Shown here: positions 43,608-53,333 of the stretch, in pieces
How the letters are laid out: every line of letters begins with the position of its first letter
Position numbering within the stretch: position 1 is the stretch's first letter
Assembly (NCBI RefSeq): GCF_042652345.1
Contig: NZ_JBHSJJ010000001.1
Location: forward strand, 682,001-746,000
Direction of reading: 5' to 3'
DNA length: 64,000 bases
Origin: Negadavirga shengliensis
GTDB taxonomy: Bacteria > Bacteroidota > Bacteroidia > Cytophagales > Cyclobacteriaceae
Notes under the pieces: model-generated
Database searches by the model: none
Told to the model about the DNA's origin: nothing
Seen by the model: only the letters and a program-made list of their open reading frames with translations
Made by a program: the position numbers and the translations under genes

Positions 43608-44225
43608 TTATTCAGCGGTGCCCCCACCTGTCTTGCCCCGGAAGGGAAAGGTACCGGCAATTGTGTAAGGTCCGATGGGGCGGCCCTCTTGCGTCCATTG
43701 TTTTTTTAAAAGAACCATTTCATCCGCCAAAAAAGCGGCATGTAAGGGTTGGTCCTGCCAGTCTTCCCAAGCACGCCTGAATTGCTCCTCCGTCATCCTT
43801 CTCGCAATGGTCATATGGGGCTTCGTGGAAAAGTGGGGGGTGAATTTTTTCCCAAGCCGCAACAACTCCTGGAATTGGGATTTGATGCCGTCAACAATGT
43901 TTTTAATCGGCTCTTGGGTTTTGACATCAGCGAACACGGTATGGGTGGGAAATTGTCCGAAACCATCCAATTCGATCTGTATTGGTGAAACCCCATTCGA
44001 AAGGTTTTGAAATTTTTCTTTGATGAGCGGTTCCCTCTCCTCAAGCTGAAAAAACCTGACCAAAGTGATGTGTGGTTTGAGGTGTGCGGCAAACCGGCAT
44101 TGGTAAGCCTCCTTAAAATGTTGCTTGATGTTGACCAGTTTCTCAAAAACATCCTGATCGGGAGAAATGATCAACAGGTATTCGAAAGGTACTTTACCAT
44201 CAGGTGTGGGAGTATGGGTTTCCAT
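43608..44225 (-). CDS. 2'-5' RNA ligase/2H phosphoesterase family protein
   Basis: The 205-residue protein has the two HxT/S motifs of 2H phosphoesterases: LKPHITLVRFF near residue 49-59 and KPHMTIARRM near residue 135-145. Their spacing, about 85 residues, is normal for the fold. Members hydrolyse 2',3'-cyclic phosphates or ligate RNA with 2'-5' bonds; the physiological substrate here is not known. The N-terminus (PFEYLLIISPDQDVFEKL) fits the family. The gene stands alone. Confidence 0.88.
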   Translation of the reverse strand: METHTPTPDGKVPFEYLLIISPDQDVFEKLVNIKQHFKEAYQCRFAAHLKPHITLVRFFQLEEREPLIKEKFQNLSNGVSPIQIELDGFGQFPTHTVFADVKTQEPIKNIVDGIKSQFQELLRLGKKFTPHFSTKPHMTIARRMTEEQFRRAWEDWQDQPLHAAFLADEMVLLKKQWTQEGRPIGPYTIAGTFPFRGKTGGGTAE

Positions 44226-44664
44226 GGCGGGGTATTTGCGAAGCGGATAAGAACAGCAGAATCATTCCAAAAAATAAAATTCTTTTGGCTTTGAATCAAT
44301 CGAATTACTGAAATAAATGATTTTTAAAGGATATACCGGGAGATAGGCTGTCTGCTATTGCCCGAATAATATGCTGTTTGCCATCACTTCAAACCCGTTG
44401 GTCTCCAATAACAGTATCTTTACTCCAACAGCTTTTTTTTATTACCTAAAACAGTACAGAGCAGGATGGATAGCATCCTGACCGCATGTAACTTACCGGC
44501 GGATTTAATTGAAAAACGGCTTACTTACCCGGTAAACCGTCCTGCACCAGGAGGGTAAATCAATGCCAAAACACTGGTTTATTTCCTTCTGGTGCTTATC
44601 TTTAAGGGACCGGACCAATGATGGCCAATAAAATTTTGTAAACCTCCCATTTAAACTCACTTGG
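44226..44664. other. 439-bp intergenic leader of lutABC with small inverted repeats
   Basis: No gene is found. CAGGATG (44462-44468) and CATCCTG (44474-44480) form a perfect 7-bp inverted repeat with 5-nt loop, a possible operator for the lut operon. No other motif was recognised. Confidence 0.5.
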
Positions 44665-45396
44665 ATGAAAGTCGGCCTGTTTATCCCCTGTTATGTGGAC
44701 CAGTTTTATCCCCAGACAGCCATTGCTACGCTTGAATTGCTTGAAAAATACAAGGTAGAAGTGGCTTACCCTTTGGACCAAACCTGTTGTGGACAGCCCA
44801 TGGCCAATTCAGGGTATGAAAGTTCTGGTAAGGCTTCTGCCGAACTGTTTTTGAAAAATTTTTCCGATTTTGAATATATAGTGGCGCCTTCCGGTAGCTG
44901 CACCCTCCATGCAAAAGAGCATATCTTACCCCTTGACGGCAGCGGACCGAAAATTTATGAACTGTGTGAATTCCTGACGGATGTTTTGAAGGTTGAAACC
45001 ATTGATGCCTCCTTCCCGCACAAAGTGGGCGTACATGCCAGCTGCCATGGCTTGCGGGGCTTACGGCTGGCCAAGCCCTCAGAGGTGGTAGGAACCGATT
45101 TTAACAAACCTCTGAGCTTATTGGAGAAAGTCAGGGATATTGAGGTGGTCAATTTGAAAAGAAAAGATGAGTGCTGTGGCTTCGGCGGTACGTTTGCCGT
45201 CTTTGAGGAGGCCGTTTCAGTGAATATGGGGAAGGACAGGATAGCTGATCATCAAGGTCAGGGAGTGGAAATCATTACCGGGGCGGACATGTCCTGTCTG
45301 ATGCATTTGCAGGGCATTTTAAAGCGGGAGAAAAGCCCCATCAGGGTCATGCACATCGCAGAGATCCTCAACGGAAATAAACCTCAAAATAATTGA
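44665..45396 (+). CDS. lutA: Lactate utilisation protein A, Fe-S oxidoreductase subunit
   Basis: The 243-residue protein has two CCG-type motifs: QTCCGQPMAN near residue 40 and ECCGFGGTFAVFE near 170. An SCTLHAKEH block and VGVHASCHGLRGLRL lie between them. These cysteine-rich domains bind iron-sulphur clusters as in LutA/LldE and heterodisulfide-reductase relatives. Together with LutB and LutC it oxidises L-lactate to pyruvate. It is the first gene of lutABC, 3 bp before LutB. Length and motifs are normal. Confidence 0.94.
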   Translation: MKVGLFIPCYVDQFYPQTAIATLELLEKYKVEVAYPLDQTCCGQPMANSGYESSGKASAELFLKNFSDFEYIVAPSGSCTLHAKEHILPLDGSGPKIYELCEFLTDVLKVETIDASFPHKVGVHASCHGLRGLRLAKPSEVVGTDFNKPLSLLEKVRDIEVVNLKRKDECCGFGGTFAVFEEAVSVNMGKDRIADHQGQGVEIITGADMSCLMHLQGILKREKSPIRVMHIAEILNGNKPQNN

Positions 45397-45399
45397 TTC

Positions 45400-46782
45400 A
45401 TGGCAACAGGAAGTGTCAAAACCCATGCAGCCGCGGCAGAAGAATTCCTTAAAGACGGGGAAAGGAGTCACTGGCACGACGAAACGCTCTGGCATGTGCG
45501 GCAAAAAAGGGATACAGCGGCCCAAAAACTTCCGGAATGGGAAAGTTTAAGGGATGTGGCCTCCCAAATCAAAGACTACGTTCTTTCCCATCTTGATGGA
45601 TTATTGCTGCAGTTTGAGCAAAAAGCCAGAGAAAACGGCATCGAAGTGTTTTGGGCAAAAGACGCAAAGGAGCACAATGAACATGTCTACCGCATCCTCC
45701 AGGAGAACAATGTGACTAAGCTGGTGAAGAGCAAATCCATCCTCACAGAAGAATGTGGTCTCAACCATTTTCTCGAAGAAAAAGGCTATGATGTGGTGGA
45801 TACCGACCTGGGAGAACGTATCATCCAGTTCAATAAACAGGTTCCCAGCCATATCGTCATGCCGGCCATCCACTTAAAAAAAAGGGAGATAGGGGATATT
45901 TTTCATACGCACCTTGGTACAGAAGCCGGAGCTGATGATCCGGGCTACCTGACCGAAGCTGCCCGCCAGCATTTAAGGCAAAAATTCATAGAAGCCGACG
46001 GGGCTGTTACCGGGGTCAACTTTGGTATTGCTGAAACCGGAGGATTTGTGGTCTGTACCAATGAGGGCAATGCAGACATGGGAACCCATCTGGCGGATAT
46101 ACATATTGCCTGCATGGGAATAGAAAAGCTTATCCCCCGGGCTGCCGATCTGGGCGTGTTTTTGCGGTTACTCGCGAGAAGCGCCACGGGCCAGAGCATC
46201 ACCAATTATACTTCCCACTTTCACCGTCCAAGACCCGGCAAGAAAATGTATTTGATTCTGGTGGATAACGGCCGTACGGCCCAACTGGGCAGGGAGGATT
46301 TTAGGAATTCATTGAAATGCATAAGATGCGGGGCATGTATGAATACTTGTCCCATTTATCGCAGGAGCAGCGGCTTCAGCTACAATGCCACTGTACCGGG
46401 CCCCATCGGCTCCATTCTTTCTCCCGGTACGGATCTCAAAAAACACAGCAGCCTGCCTTTTGCTTCTACCTTGTGCGGTTCCTGTTCCGAGGTATGCCCG
46501 GTAAAAATCAACATCCATGAGCAGCTGTACAAATGGAGACAGGTGATCACTGAAGAAGGCCCCCCCCAGCCTGCCAAAAAGTGGGCGATGAAATTCGGAG
46601 GCATGGTCATGTCCAAACCAAGATTATATGATTTTCTGGGGAAACTGGCCAGAAGATCACTGAAGAACAGTCCTAAAGGCCTGATATACAACCGCTTCAA
46701 TGCCTGGGGTAAGAAAAGGGATCTGCCTGACGTGCCTAAAGAAAGTTTCAAGGAATGGTATCAAAAAAACAGGAAATCATGA
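45400..46782 (+). CDS. lutB: Lactate utilisation protein B
   Basis: The 460-residue subunit has an N-terminal LUD domain (about 60-300; VTGVNFGIAETGGFVVCTNEGNADM) and then two 4Fe-4S motifs (CIRCGACMNTCP near 307 and CGSCSEVCP near 359). The C-terminal region matches LutB/YkgF. It passes electrons from lactate oxidation to the chain through its clusters. The stop overlaps the LutC start as ATGA at 46779, so LutB and LutC should be coupled. It is the middle gene of the operon. Confidence 0.95.
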   Translation: MATGSVKTHAAAAEEFLKDGERSHWHDETLWHVRQKRDTAAQKLPEWESLRDVASQIKDYVLSHLDGLLLQFEQKARENGIEVFWAKDAKEHNEHVYRILQENNVTKLVKSKSILTEECGLNHFLEEKGYDVVDTDLGERIIQFNKQVPSHIVMPAIHLKKREIGDIFHTHLGTEAGADDPGYLTEAARQHLRQKFIEADGAVTGVNFGIAETGGFVVCTNEGNADMGTHLADIHIACMGIEKLIPRAADLGVFLRLLARSATGQSITNYTSHFHRPRPGKKMYLILVDNGRTAQLGREDFRNSLKCIRCGACMNTCPIYRRSSGFSYNATVPGPIGSILSPGTDLKKHSSLPFASTLCGSCSEVCPVKINIHEQLYKWRQVITEEGPPQPAKKWAMKFGGMVMSKPRLYDFLGKLARRSLKNSPKGLIYNRFNAWGKKRDLPDVPKESFKEWYQKNRKS

Positions 46783-47357
46783 GCAGCAGGGAACAAATTA
46801 TGGAAGCCATTCAGAAAAATAAGCCAAGGGCCACGCCTCTGCCCGAATTGCCGGCTTATGCGTCACCTGCAGACAGGACAGAACTCTTCAAAACCAGTCT
46901 CGCTTTGAATGGCGGGGAAGCGATTGAAGTTCAATCCCTTAAAGAAGTGGAGGCATGGCTGAGCTCGGAATTTTCTGCCGATAAAATCAGGGTTTCTATG
47001 ATTTCCGACCTTGCGGGTGACCTCGATGTCCAAAAATTGGACGATCCGCATGAACTGGAGAATGTGGAGGTGGCATTGCTGGAGGGAGAGTGGGGTGTAG
47101 CGGAAAACGCCGCCATTTGGCTGCCTGAGGAAAAACTCCTGCACCGTGCTTTACCCTTTATTGCCCAGCATCTGGCGGTTGTACTCAGAAAAGATAAAAT
47201 CCTGGGCAATATGCATGAGGTTTACCAAAGGATCGATGTATCGGATCCAGGCTATGGGGTGTTTATTGCAGGCCCCTCCAAAACCGCGGATATAGAACAG
47301 TCCTTGGTGATCGGGGCTCATGGGCCCAGAAGCATGAAGGTGTTTCTGATGGACTGA
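46779..47357 (+). CDS. lutC: Lactate utilisation protein C
   Basis: From ATG 46779 the protein has 192 residues, a LUD domain (ALLEGEWGVAENAAIWLP, then VYQRIDVSDPGYGVFIAGPSKTADIEQSLVIGAHGPRSMKVFL). This is the LutC/YkgG subunit of the lactate oxidase complex. The start is set by the ATGA overlap with LutB; an earlier reading at 46755 would lie inside LutB. The gene ends the operon and converges with the flavoprotein at 47378. Confidence 0.94.
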   Translation: MSSREQIMEAIQKNKPRATPLPELPAYASPADRTELFKTSLALNGGEAIEVQSLKEVEAWLSSEFSADKIRVSMISDLAGDLDVQKLDDPHELENVEVALLEGEWGVAENAAIWLPEEKLLHRALPFIAQHLAVVLRKDKILGNMHEVYQRIDVSDPGYGVFIAGPSKTADIEQSLVIGAHGPRSMKVFLMD

Positions 47358-47377
47358 GTACTTTATCCCCGCAAAAT

Positions 47378-47950
47378 TTACGGCGCCATCCAAGTTTTGG
47401 TCCACGTTTCCCCCTGCCGTACAAATTTGGCCCTGACATGCGTATGTCCGTCGAGCTGCAAAGCCCATATCTCATGCGGCAGTACCCTTATTACCATGAA
47501 ATGGCAGTCAGCAAGATGGATGTCCCATTCGTAAGCTTCTTCCGGCTTTGAAATGGTTGTGCCAGGCGCGGCAATTTGATGGTAACCTTGCTGTGAGGGT
47601 CTATCCAGTGTTGCCCAGAAAGTTTTTGATGGCCGATCCTGGTGATGGAGTGAAACGGTGCCTTTAATCCGGATCTGGGTTCTTTTTTCCGGATGGTAAA
47701 AGAGCAGCGCCACCTGCTCATTTTTATTCAATTGCCCTATTTTATTGCTTCTGCTATCCGTAAAAATATAGAGACCAAGGTGTTCGTCCACTTCTCTTAA
47801 CACCACGCAGCGCACATCCGGTCCATTTGCTGACTGACTTGCAAATGATACTAAGCGGAAAGGGTGCCGGTCTTCCGTCACGCCTTTGCGCAGTTCGGCG
47901 GCTACCGTTTCAAAAACGTGGTGGAGGGAATCTTTTGAGGTAAATAACAT
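47378..47950 (-). CDS. Pyridoxamine 5'-phosphate oxidase-like flavoprotein
   Basis: From ATG 47950 the protein has 190 residues: SASQSANGPDVRCVVLREVDEHLGLYIFTDSRSNKIGQL and LLFYHPEKRTQIRIKGTVSLHH show the FMN-binding split barrel of PNPOx-like proteins, with the Arg and Lys of the phosphate site. It ends EIWALQLDGHTHVRAKFVRQG. The open frame runs 62 codons further but without similarity to the fold. The true PdxH C-terminal motif (RRLQP) is not seen, so activity on pyridoxamine phosphate is not certain. Confidence 0.82.
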   Translation of the reverse strand: MLFTSKDSLHHVFETVAAELRKGVTEDRHPFRLVSFASQSANGPDVRCVVLREVDEHLGLYIFTDSRSNKIGQLNKNEQVALLFYHPEKRTQIRIKGTVSLHHQDRPSKTFWATLDRPSQQGYHQIAAPGTTISKPEEAYEWDIHLADCHFMVIRVLPHEIWALQLDGHTHVRAKFVRQGETWTKTWMAP

Positions 47951-47982
47951 CACTTTTTCGGTTTTTTTAAAAGCTGTACATT

Positions 47983-49992
47983 TCAAAAGTGTTTGTTGAT
48001 CCGCACGGCGTTTAAGATGGCGAGCAAAGCCACGCCCACATCGGCAAACACTGCTTCCCACATTCCTGCTATTCCTCCGGCGCCAAGTACAAGCACCAGT
48101 AATTTGACACCAAAAGCCATGGAGATATTCTGCCACACAATGGCTTTAGTGGCTTTTCCAATGCGCATGGCGACGGCGATTTTGCTGGGTTGGTCGGTTT
48201 GAATGACCACATCCGCGGTTTCTATGGCCAGGTCGCTGCCCATTCCACCCATGGCAATACCGACATCAGCCAAAGCTAACACAGGTCCATCGTTGATCCC
48301 ATCTCCTACAAAGGCTACGGTTCTGTCTTTGGCCCGCTTCAGCGCTTCCAGCCGGGCCACTTTTTGTTCCGGAAGCAAGTCACCGTAACCTTTGTCCAGT
48401 TTGAGCTCTTTTACCAATGCTTGGGTGACCGCATCCCGGTCTCCTGAAAACAGAAAAATAGATTTGATGCCTGTTTTTCTTAGATCCCCAATAGCCTGCT
48501 GGGTATCCTGTTTGATTTCATCCGCAATAATGATACGGCCGCAATATTTTTCATCAACCGCCACATGGATAATGGTGGAGCTTTCATGATCCGTCTCGGA
48601 CTCCGTGTGGATTCCATTATCCCGCATGAGAACCGCATTGCCCACCACCACTTTATGGCCTTCTACCAGGCCTGTTAAACCTTTCCCCGATACCTCTTGC
48701 AATTTCTGAGGTAAAAATACTGGCTTATTTGTTTTTTTGGCGAATGAGGTGATGGCTTTGGCAATGGGATGGGAGGATTTGCTTTCTAAAGAGGCTGCCA
48801 AAGCCAACCAATCGGCATGTGGGGTATCCGATGCATGCACCTTCTGCACTTCAAACACCCCCTTTGTCAAGGTGCCGGTCTTGTCCATGACCACCGTGTT
48901 TACCTTAGTAATGAGATCCAGATAATTGGAACCCTTGAACAGGATGCCATTGCGGGAGGCGGCGCCTATTCCCCCAAAATAACCCAAGGGGATCGAAATC
49001 ACCAGCGCACAGGGGCATGAAATTACCAAAAAGACCAAAGCCCGGTAGAGCCATTCACGAAACTGGTAATCGTCTACCCAGAAATAAGGAAGAAGGGCCA
49101 ATCCTATTGCCATGAATGTGACAATTGGGGTGTATATCCTGGCGAATTTTCTGATGAACTGCTCAGGTTTGGCTTTTCGGGAGGCCGCTTCCTGTATAGC
49201 TTTGAAAATCTTGGACAACGAACTTTCCTGAAAAGGTCGGATAACCTTCAACAGGACCAAACTGTCCAGGTTAATCATGCCCGCCAGCACTTCTCCCTCT
49301 TTCCTTCGGGTAATGGGCCGGCTTTCTCCGGTGATTGCCGCAGGGTTAAAGCTCCCGTGTTCTGTCACCATGATTCCGTCCAGTGGCACCCTTTCCCCTG
49401 CCTTCACTTCAATGGTTTCCCCCACCGCGACGGCTTCCGGAGAAACGGGAATGACATTTCCTTTCCGATGGACATGGGCCAGATCAGGCCGCATGTCAAG
49501 CAGGGCCTGGATGTTTTTTCGGGCCCGGCTGACGGCTTTATGTTGTAAGGACTCTCCTATAGTGTAAAAAAGCATCACCGCAACCGCCTCTGGATATTCG
49601 CCAATGGCAAATGCGCCCAAAGTGGCAATTCCCATGAGGAAAAATTCGGTGAACACGTCCCCCTTCAGGATGGATTTCCACCCCTTAACCAGTACCGGAA
49701 GGCCGACTGGAAGATAGGCGACGGCATACCAAGCCAGACCGGGTAAATCCGAAAACTGGCTGATATGGAAAAAATACTCACCCACCAATCCCAAAACCAG
49801 CATGACAAAACTAAAAATACTCGGTCCCCAAGTGCTGAAAAATTCATTTCGGGGAGGAGTAGGTTTTAACTCCCTGGGAGCTTCATCTGCCCGGGAATTA
49901 TCACAACAGGAGTCTTTATAGGTTTTTTCAGTGGTCAGCACAATGATATAGTTAGAGATAAACGGGTACCTGATATCCGAAGGCAAACGCAT
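47983..49992 (-). CDS. Heavy-metal P-type ATPase, Zn/Cd/Pb exporter class
   Basis: The 669-residue ATPase has a short N-terminus with a Cys-Cys pair (DSCCDN) and no heavy-metal-associated domain. It shows SCPCALVIS near residue 325, phosphorylation site DKTGTLT near 368, HP motif SSHPIAKAI, and VGDGINDGPVLALADVGIAM. The last helices read AFGVKLLVLVLG and FADVGVALLAILNA; the Lys and Asp in this pattern mark the Zn/Cd/Pb class rather than Cu. It would export divalent metals from the cytoplasm. The exact start is unsure; a GTG 17 codons downstream is possible. Confidence 0.9.
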   Translation of the reverse strand: MRLPSDIRYPFISNYIIVLTTEKTYKDSCCDNSRADEAPRELKPTPPRNEFFSTWGPSIFSFVMLVLGLVGEYFFHISQFSDLPGLAWYAVAYLPVGLPVLVKGWKSILKGDVFTEFFLMGIATLGAFAIGEYPEAVAVMLFYTIGESLQHKAVSRARKNIQALLDMRPDLAHVHRKGNVIPVSPEAVAVGETIEVKAGERVPLDGIMVTEHGSFNPAAITGESRPITRRKEGEVLAGMINLDSLVLLKVIRPFQESSLSKIFKAIQEAASRKAKPEQFIRKFARIYTPIVTFMAIGLALLPYFWVDDYQFREWLYRALVFLVISCPCALVISIPLGYFGGIGAASRNGILFKGSNYLDLITKVNTVVMDKTGTLTKGVFEVQKVHASDTPHADWLALAASLESKSSHPIAKAITSFAKKTNKPVFLPQKLQEVSGKGLTGLVEGHKVVVGNAVLMRDNGIHTESETDHESSTIIHVAVDEKYCGRIIIADEIKQDTQQAIGDLRKTGIKSIFLFSGDRDAVTQALVKELKLDKGYGDLLPEQKVARLEALKRAKDRTVAFVGDGINDGPVLALADVGIAMGGMGSDLAIETADVVIQTDQPSKIAVAMRIGKATKAIVWQNISMAFGVKLLVLVLGAGGIAGMWEAVFADVGVALLAILNAVRINKHF

Positions 49993-50162
49993 TGCTCACT
50001 TCAAATGTACATCCTAAATGCATGCACGGAAATTGCATCTTGAAAAATCTTTATAAAATAGGTAGCAGAGCGAAGTTCAAGGTCAGACTTTAAGCCGTGG
50101 CGTTACAACATGCCTTTTTGCCGCCTTGGGACACGCACTTGCAACGACTAAGAAAAAATTAT

Positions 50163-50191
50163 ATAAAAAGCCCCCAGCAATCACCGGGGGC
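50163..50191 (-). terminator. Terminator of the secreted protein gene at 50223
   Basis: GCCCCC (50170-50175) pairs with GGGGGC (50186-50191); on the minus strand a TTTTTATAT tail follows. The rest of the 49993-50222 gap shows no gene. Confidence 0.85.
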
Positions 50192-50222
50192 GAAACCAGA
50201 ATCACCGTTCGTAATCCTGAAA

Positions 50223-50789
50223 TCAATCAAAATAAAAGTATTTCATTTTTCCGGATGCATCGGTCACCCGCATGTAAACATCGGATGTTTTCAGATCCTT
50301 CAGTACATAATTTTTTTCGAAGCCACCTAAGACATGAATGTTATCAGTGGCAATTTTTCTGTGGCTCTGATTATAAATGGTTACGGATGTGCCAGGTTTT
50401 TCGATACCTACCACCTTGAGGGAGATGGTGTGGGCATCGACGACATTTGCATAGGCCAACAGTTTTTTCTCTATGGGTTTCCTGCTTGACACCTCAAAAT
50501 TGACCTCTTCATCTTTTGTCTCCACCTTTACTCTGTATTTTCCCTCAGGCAGCTGACTGAGATTAAACGGAATCACCAGAGGCTCATTGGCGCGGAAAAG
50601 ATTTCTATCTATCATCCGTCCTTTGCCATCATAGACTGAAATATGAACCCTGCCCACTGCTTCTTTCAGCGTTACGCTGAACCTTTGGTCTTTTGTTTCT
50701 ATGGAAGTTACTTCCATCAGGCTTTTGTCACTGGCATAGCTTGTGAAAAATATGCTCAAAGCCAGTACTGCGGTCATTAAAGTTTTCAT
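50223..50789 (-). CDS. Secreted beta-sandwich protein of unknown function
   Basis: From ATG 50789 the protein has 188 residues with a signal peptide (MTAVLALSIFFTSYAS). The rest is beta-rich (RVHISVYDGKGRMIDRNLF, PFNLSQLPEGKYRVKVET) in two halves, like the Ig-like modules called DUF3244 or C-terminal sorting modules of Bacteroidota secreted proteins. The closing segment (DVYMRVTDASGKMKYFYFD) lacks the usual T9SS ending. The function is unknown. It ends in a strong terminator, so it is a stand-alone transcript. Confidence 0.78.
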   Translation of the reverse strand: MKTLMTAVLALSIFFTSYASDKSLMEVTSIETKDQRFSVTLKEAVGRVHISVYDGKGRMIDRNLFRANEPLVIPFNLSQLPEGKYRVKVETKDEEVNFEVSSRKPIEKKLLAYANVVDAHTISLKVVGIEKPGTSVTIYNQSHRKIATDNIHVLGGFEKNYVLKDLKTSDVYMRVTDASGKMKYFYFD

Positions 50790-51159
50790 GGTTATGAAAT
50801 GTTTAGATTGTTTCTGTTTTGATGACCCAATTGCCAAACCTGTACCATGAAAATTTTGGAAGGAGCCAATTAAACCGCGAAAAAAATTTTTTCAATTAGA
50901 TGCAACCCTCTATAAATAAGGCGGTTATTGTTTCTGTATTGAGACTGGACAACTGTCCGGGTACTTTGTACTGTTACCGATCACTTATTCAGGTTTTTAG
51001 AAGCACTTAGTGTACTGCACAATCTTGGGACTATCGGAAAATAAAAAAAAATATTTTTTATAAATATTTCATTTTCTGATAATTAAAACGTAACGGTGTA
51101 CGGTATTGTACAGTTGTTGTTCGCTCTACATACACTTTTGATTATCATCTTAATACAGA
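50790..51159. other. 370-bp AT-rich intergenic region
   Basis: It holds the promoter region of the secreted protein gene and the downstream flank of the AtoE gene. GTGTAC/GTACAG-like half sites occur around 51,090-51,110 but I see no solid promoter box or RNA. Confidence 0.45.
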
Positions 51160-52554
51160 TTATAGTGGGAAAAATGTAACCATCAAGGCTTCCAGAATAA
51201 AATATAGGATAAACGGGATGATCAAGTGGCCCAGTACATCCCTGGCCTGGAGGTATAATCCTTTACACATCACCGGAACGATCGTCAGAAAGAAGAAGGG
51301 CTGCAACAGGTTGGTCAGGGATTCCCCGTAAGCGATGGCCATGGAGGCCCGGGCCTGCAACGGCTCCGGATCCAATCCTGATTCATGGGCGAGATTGGCA
51401 ACAGCTTTTAAAATACCAGGGGCCAAAACGGCAAACTCCCCTCCGGCCGAAGGTATCGCGAAATTAACGATTCCCCCTGCTAAAAACGCGTAAAAAGGAT
51501 AGGTGATCAGATTGGCATGGGAGGCTAAAAATACCGCGATGGCGTCTCCCAGCCCTGTATGGAGCATGATACCCATGATGCCTGCATAAAAAGGATATTG
51601 AAAGACGATGCCGGAAATATTCGATGAGGCCCGCTTCATGGCCAGAACATACCTGAGCGGGGTTTTATGGAGCGTCATGCCGGTCATCAGAAAAATGAAA
51701 ATCATAATCGGCAGGTCGAGACCAAACCCCTCTCGGATAAAGCGTTGAAAAATATATACCCAGCCCATGAGGACTACTATTCCTGTGATCCAACTATTTC
51801 CGTTGAGATAATCTGAGAATGTTCTTTTTCCTCCTGATAATTGTAACGCCTCTGTCTCAACCGAAAGCTTCTCCTCAGGTTCTTCCAAAATGCACAATTG
51901 ATCAATAGGAATGGTTTTGTCTTTGGGCTTCAACAGAACCATCAGCAAAGGCGGCAAAGTAAAAATGAAAAGGATAAAAAACAGGTTCAGCGTGGAGCCG
52001 AGAGTGATCCCGGTAGATAGGGTGTCTGATAAAATGCCGCTTTTGATAAGAAAATTATCCGGGGTATTGAGCAGCAGGGGTATGGAACTGGAAAGGCCGG
52101 CAACCCAGCCATGAAAGGTCAGATAAACACATGCGACCAAATAGGGATAATCAATCCCTTCGACTTTTTCAGCCAGCTGTCTGGCAAGCAGCGCCGTCAT
52201 CACAATCCAACTCCAGCTTACCAAAGTGAACAGCGCCCCGAACAGCATAACCCCAAGATACACCTTTGTGGGGGAACTGAGCCATTTGCTGAGATGATCA
52301 ACCCCCTTTTGTATGGGGGGAGACAAAGCAATGGCAAAACCCGTCACAAGGATAAGGACCATCTGCATCCCAAAATCCAAAAGATCCCAGAAACCTGTGT
52401 ACCATGCCTCCAGTACCGTCAAAGGACCCGAAGGGGTATAGATCAAGGCCAGAAGGACAACCAGTATCGTCAGCAGCAGGGCAAACACGAAAGCATCCGG
52501 CATCAGTCTTTTGAAACTTTCAGAAAAACTTTCTCCAAGTCGCCTTATCATCAT
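51160..52554 (-). CDS. Short-chain fatty acid transporter, AtoE family
   Basis: From the ATG at 52554 the protein has 464 residues in about 12 helices: MPDAFVFALLLTILVVLLAL, FWDLLDFGMQMVLILVTGFAIALSPP, FHGWVAGLSSSIPLLLNTPDNFLI, IVNFAIPSAGGEFAVLAPGIL, GESLTNLLQPFFFL. This matches the AtoE (short-chain fatty acid uptake) family. It should take up acetoacetate, butyrate or similar acids. A reading start at 52644 would run over the small gene upstream and is not helix-like, so the inner ATG is preferred. Confidence 0.9.
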   Translation of the reverse strand: MMIRRLGESFSESFKRLMPDAFVFALLLTILVVLLALIYTPSGPLTVLEAWYTGFWDLLDFGMQMVLILVTGFAIALSPPIQKGVDHLSKWLSSPTKVYLGVMLFGALFTLVSWSWIVMTALLARQLAEKVEGIDYPYLVACVYLTFHGWVAGLSSSIPLLLNTPDNFLIKSGILSDTLSTGITLGSTLNLFFILFIFTLPPLLMVLLKPKDKTIPIDQLCILEEPEEKLSVETEALQLSGGKRTFSDYLNGNSWITGIVVLMGWVYIFQRFIREGFGLDLPIMIFIFLMTGMTLHKTPLRYVLAMKRASSNISGIVFQYPFYAGIMGIMLHTGLGDAIAVFLASHANLITYPFYAFLAGGIVNFAIPSAGGEFAVLAPGILKAVANLAHESGLDPEPLQARASMAIAYGESLTNLLQPFFFLTIVPVMCKGLYLQARDVLGHLIIPFILYFILEALMVTFFPL

Positions 52555-52559
52555 TGGAT

Positions 52560-52799
52560 TTATTGGTTTGATAGAACAAAGGCCAAGGTCCTGCTTGTAT
52601 TCCAACCCGTAAAGTACTTTTTCAAAAGAGCGGACAGGCTGCATTCGTGGGTGAAATCCACCGCGGTTTTTCCCACTGAGTTGGAAGCTGCCTTATCCGT
52701 GCCTAATGGAGGCTCTTTATCGTGTTGTTGCAGGGCGATGAGATGAATTGGTGCCGCTAGGAGACAGGGTACTAAAAATAAAGCGTATAACCGGTGCAT
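52560..52799 (-). CDS. Possible small secreted protein upstream of AtoE
   Basis: This 79-residue frame has a signal-like start (MHRLYALFLVPCLLAAPIHLIAL) and ends 5 bp before the chosen AtoE start, as in an operon. Codon content beyond the signal is not distinctive and no family is recognised. It may be chance, but the position and signal make a gene possible. Confidence 0.35.
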   Translation of the reverse strand: MHRLYALFLVPCLLAAPIHLIALQQHDKEPPLGTDKAASNSVGKTAVDFTHECSLSALLKKYFTGWNTSRTLAFVLSNQ

Positions 52800-52871
52800 G
52801 GATAAAGGATAAAAGGTTATAGACGGTACAATTAACGGCGTAACTTATCTATGGAAAGCTATCCGCCACAA

Positions 52872-53246
52872 TTAAAATTTCATTCTGCCCCGGTTCCTTC
52901 TTTTAAACGTTCCCTTTCGTCTTTTGTTGGTAGTATAGAAATTATACAGAAAGTTGATGCAAAACACGGTTATGGTTAGGGGAACAAAAAAAGAAGGCAG
53001 CATGCTTTTGATGCCCAACAGGACCAACAGGGCAGCGATGATTCCTATCTTAAAGGAGGTGTGCCCTTCAGGATAAGTTCCCGAAATGATGATCAGGCTG
53101 ATGACCTCTATTACGACCAGGACCAAAATCATAATGGTCAGCAAATAGGGGGTGGTCATGCCGCCAGCGATAAAGTACCATGCCGCCAGGGCAAACAATA
53201 CTGCGAGGCTGATACTATGCAGGGAGGTATTGATCCTTTCTTTCAT
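52872..53246 (-). CDS. Small membrane protein of unknown function
   Basis: The 124-residue protein has four predicted membrane segments (SISLAVLFALAAWYFIAGG, YLLTIMILVLVVIEVISLIIIS, FKIGIIAALLVLLGIKSML, FVPLTITVFCINFLYNFY) and a strongly basic tail (NKRRKGTFKRRNRGRMKF) that should face the cytoplasm. I do not recognise a family. It lies upstream of the AtoE unit on the same strand with a 70-bp gap to the small frame. Confidence 0.7.
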   Translation of the reverse strand: MKERINTSLHSISLAVLFALAAWYFIAGGMTTPYLLTIMILVLVVIEVISLIIISGTYPEGHTSFKIGIIAALLVLLGIKSMLPSFFVPLTITVFCINFLYNFYTTNKRRKGTFKRRNRGRMKF

Positions 53247-53333
53247 AGTTTTGGTTTAAAGTTGGTTTTAATATAAAATTTCGTTGCGATTAATCCAACT
53301 AAAGCCCAGAAACTATTTGGAAAGGGCAGCAAA

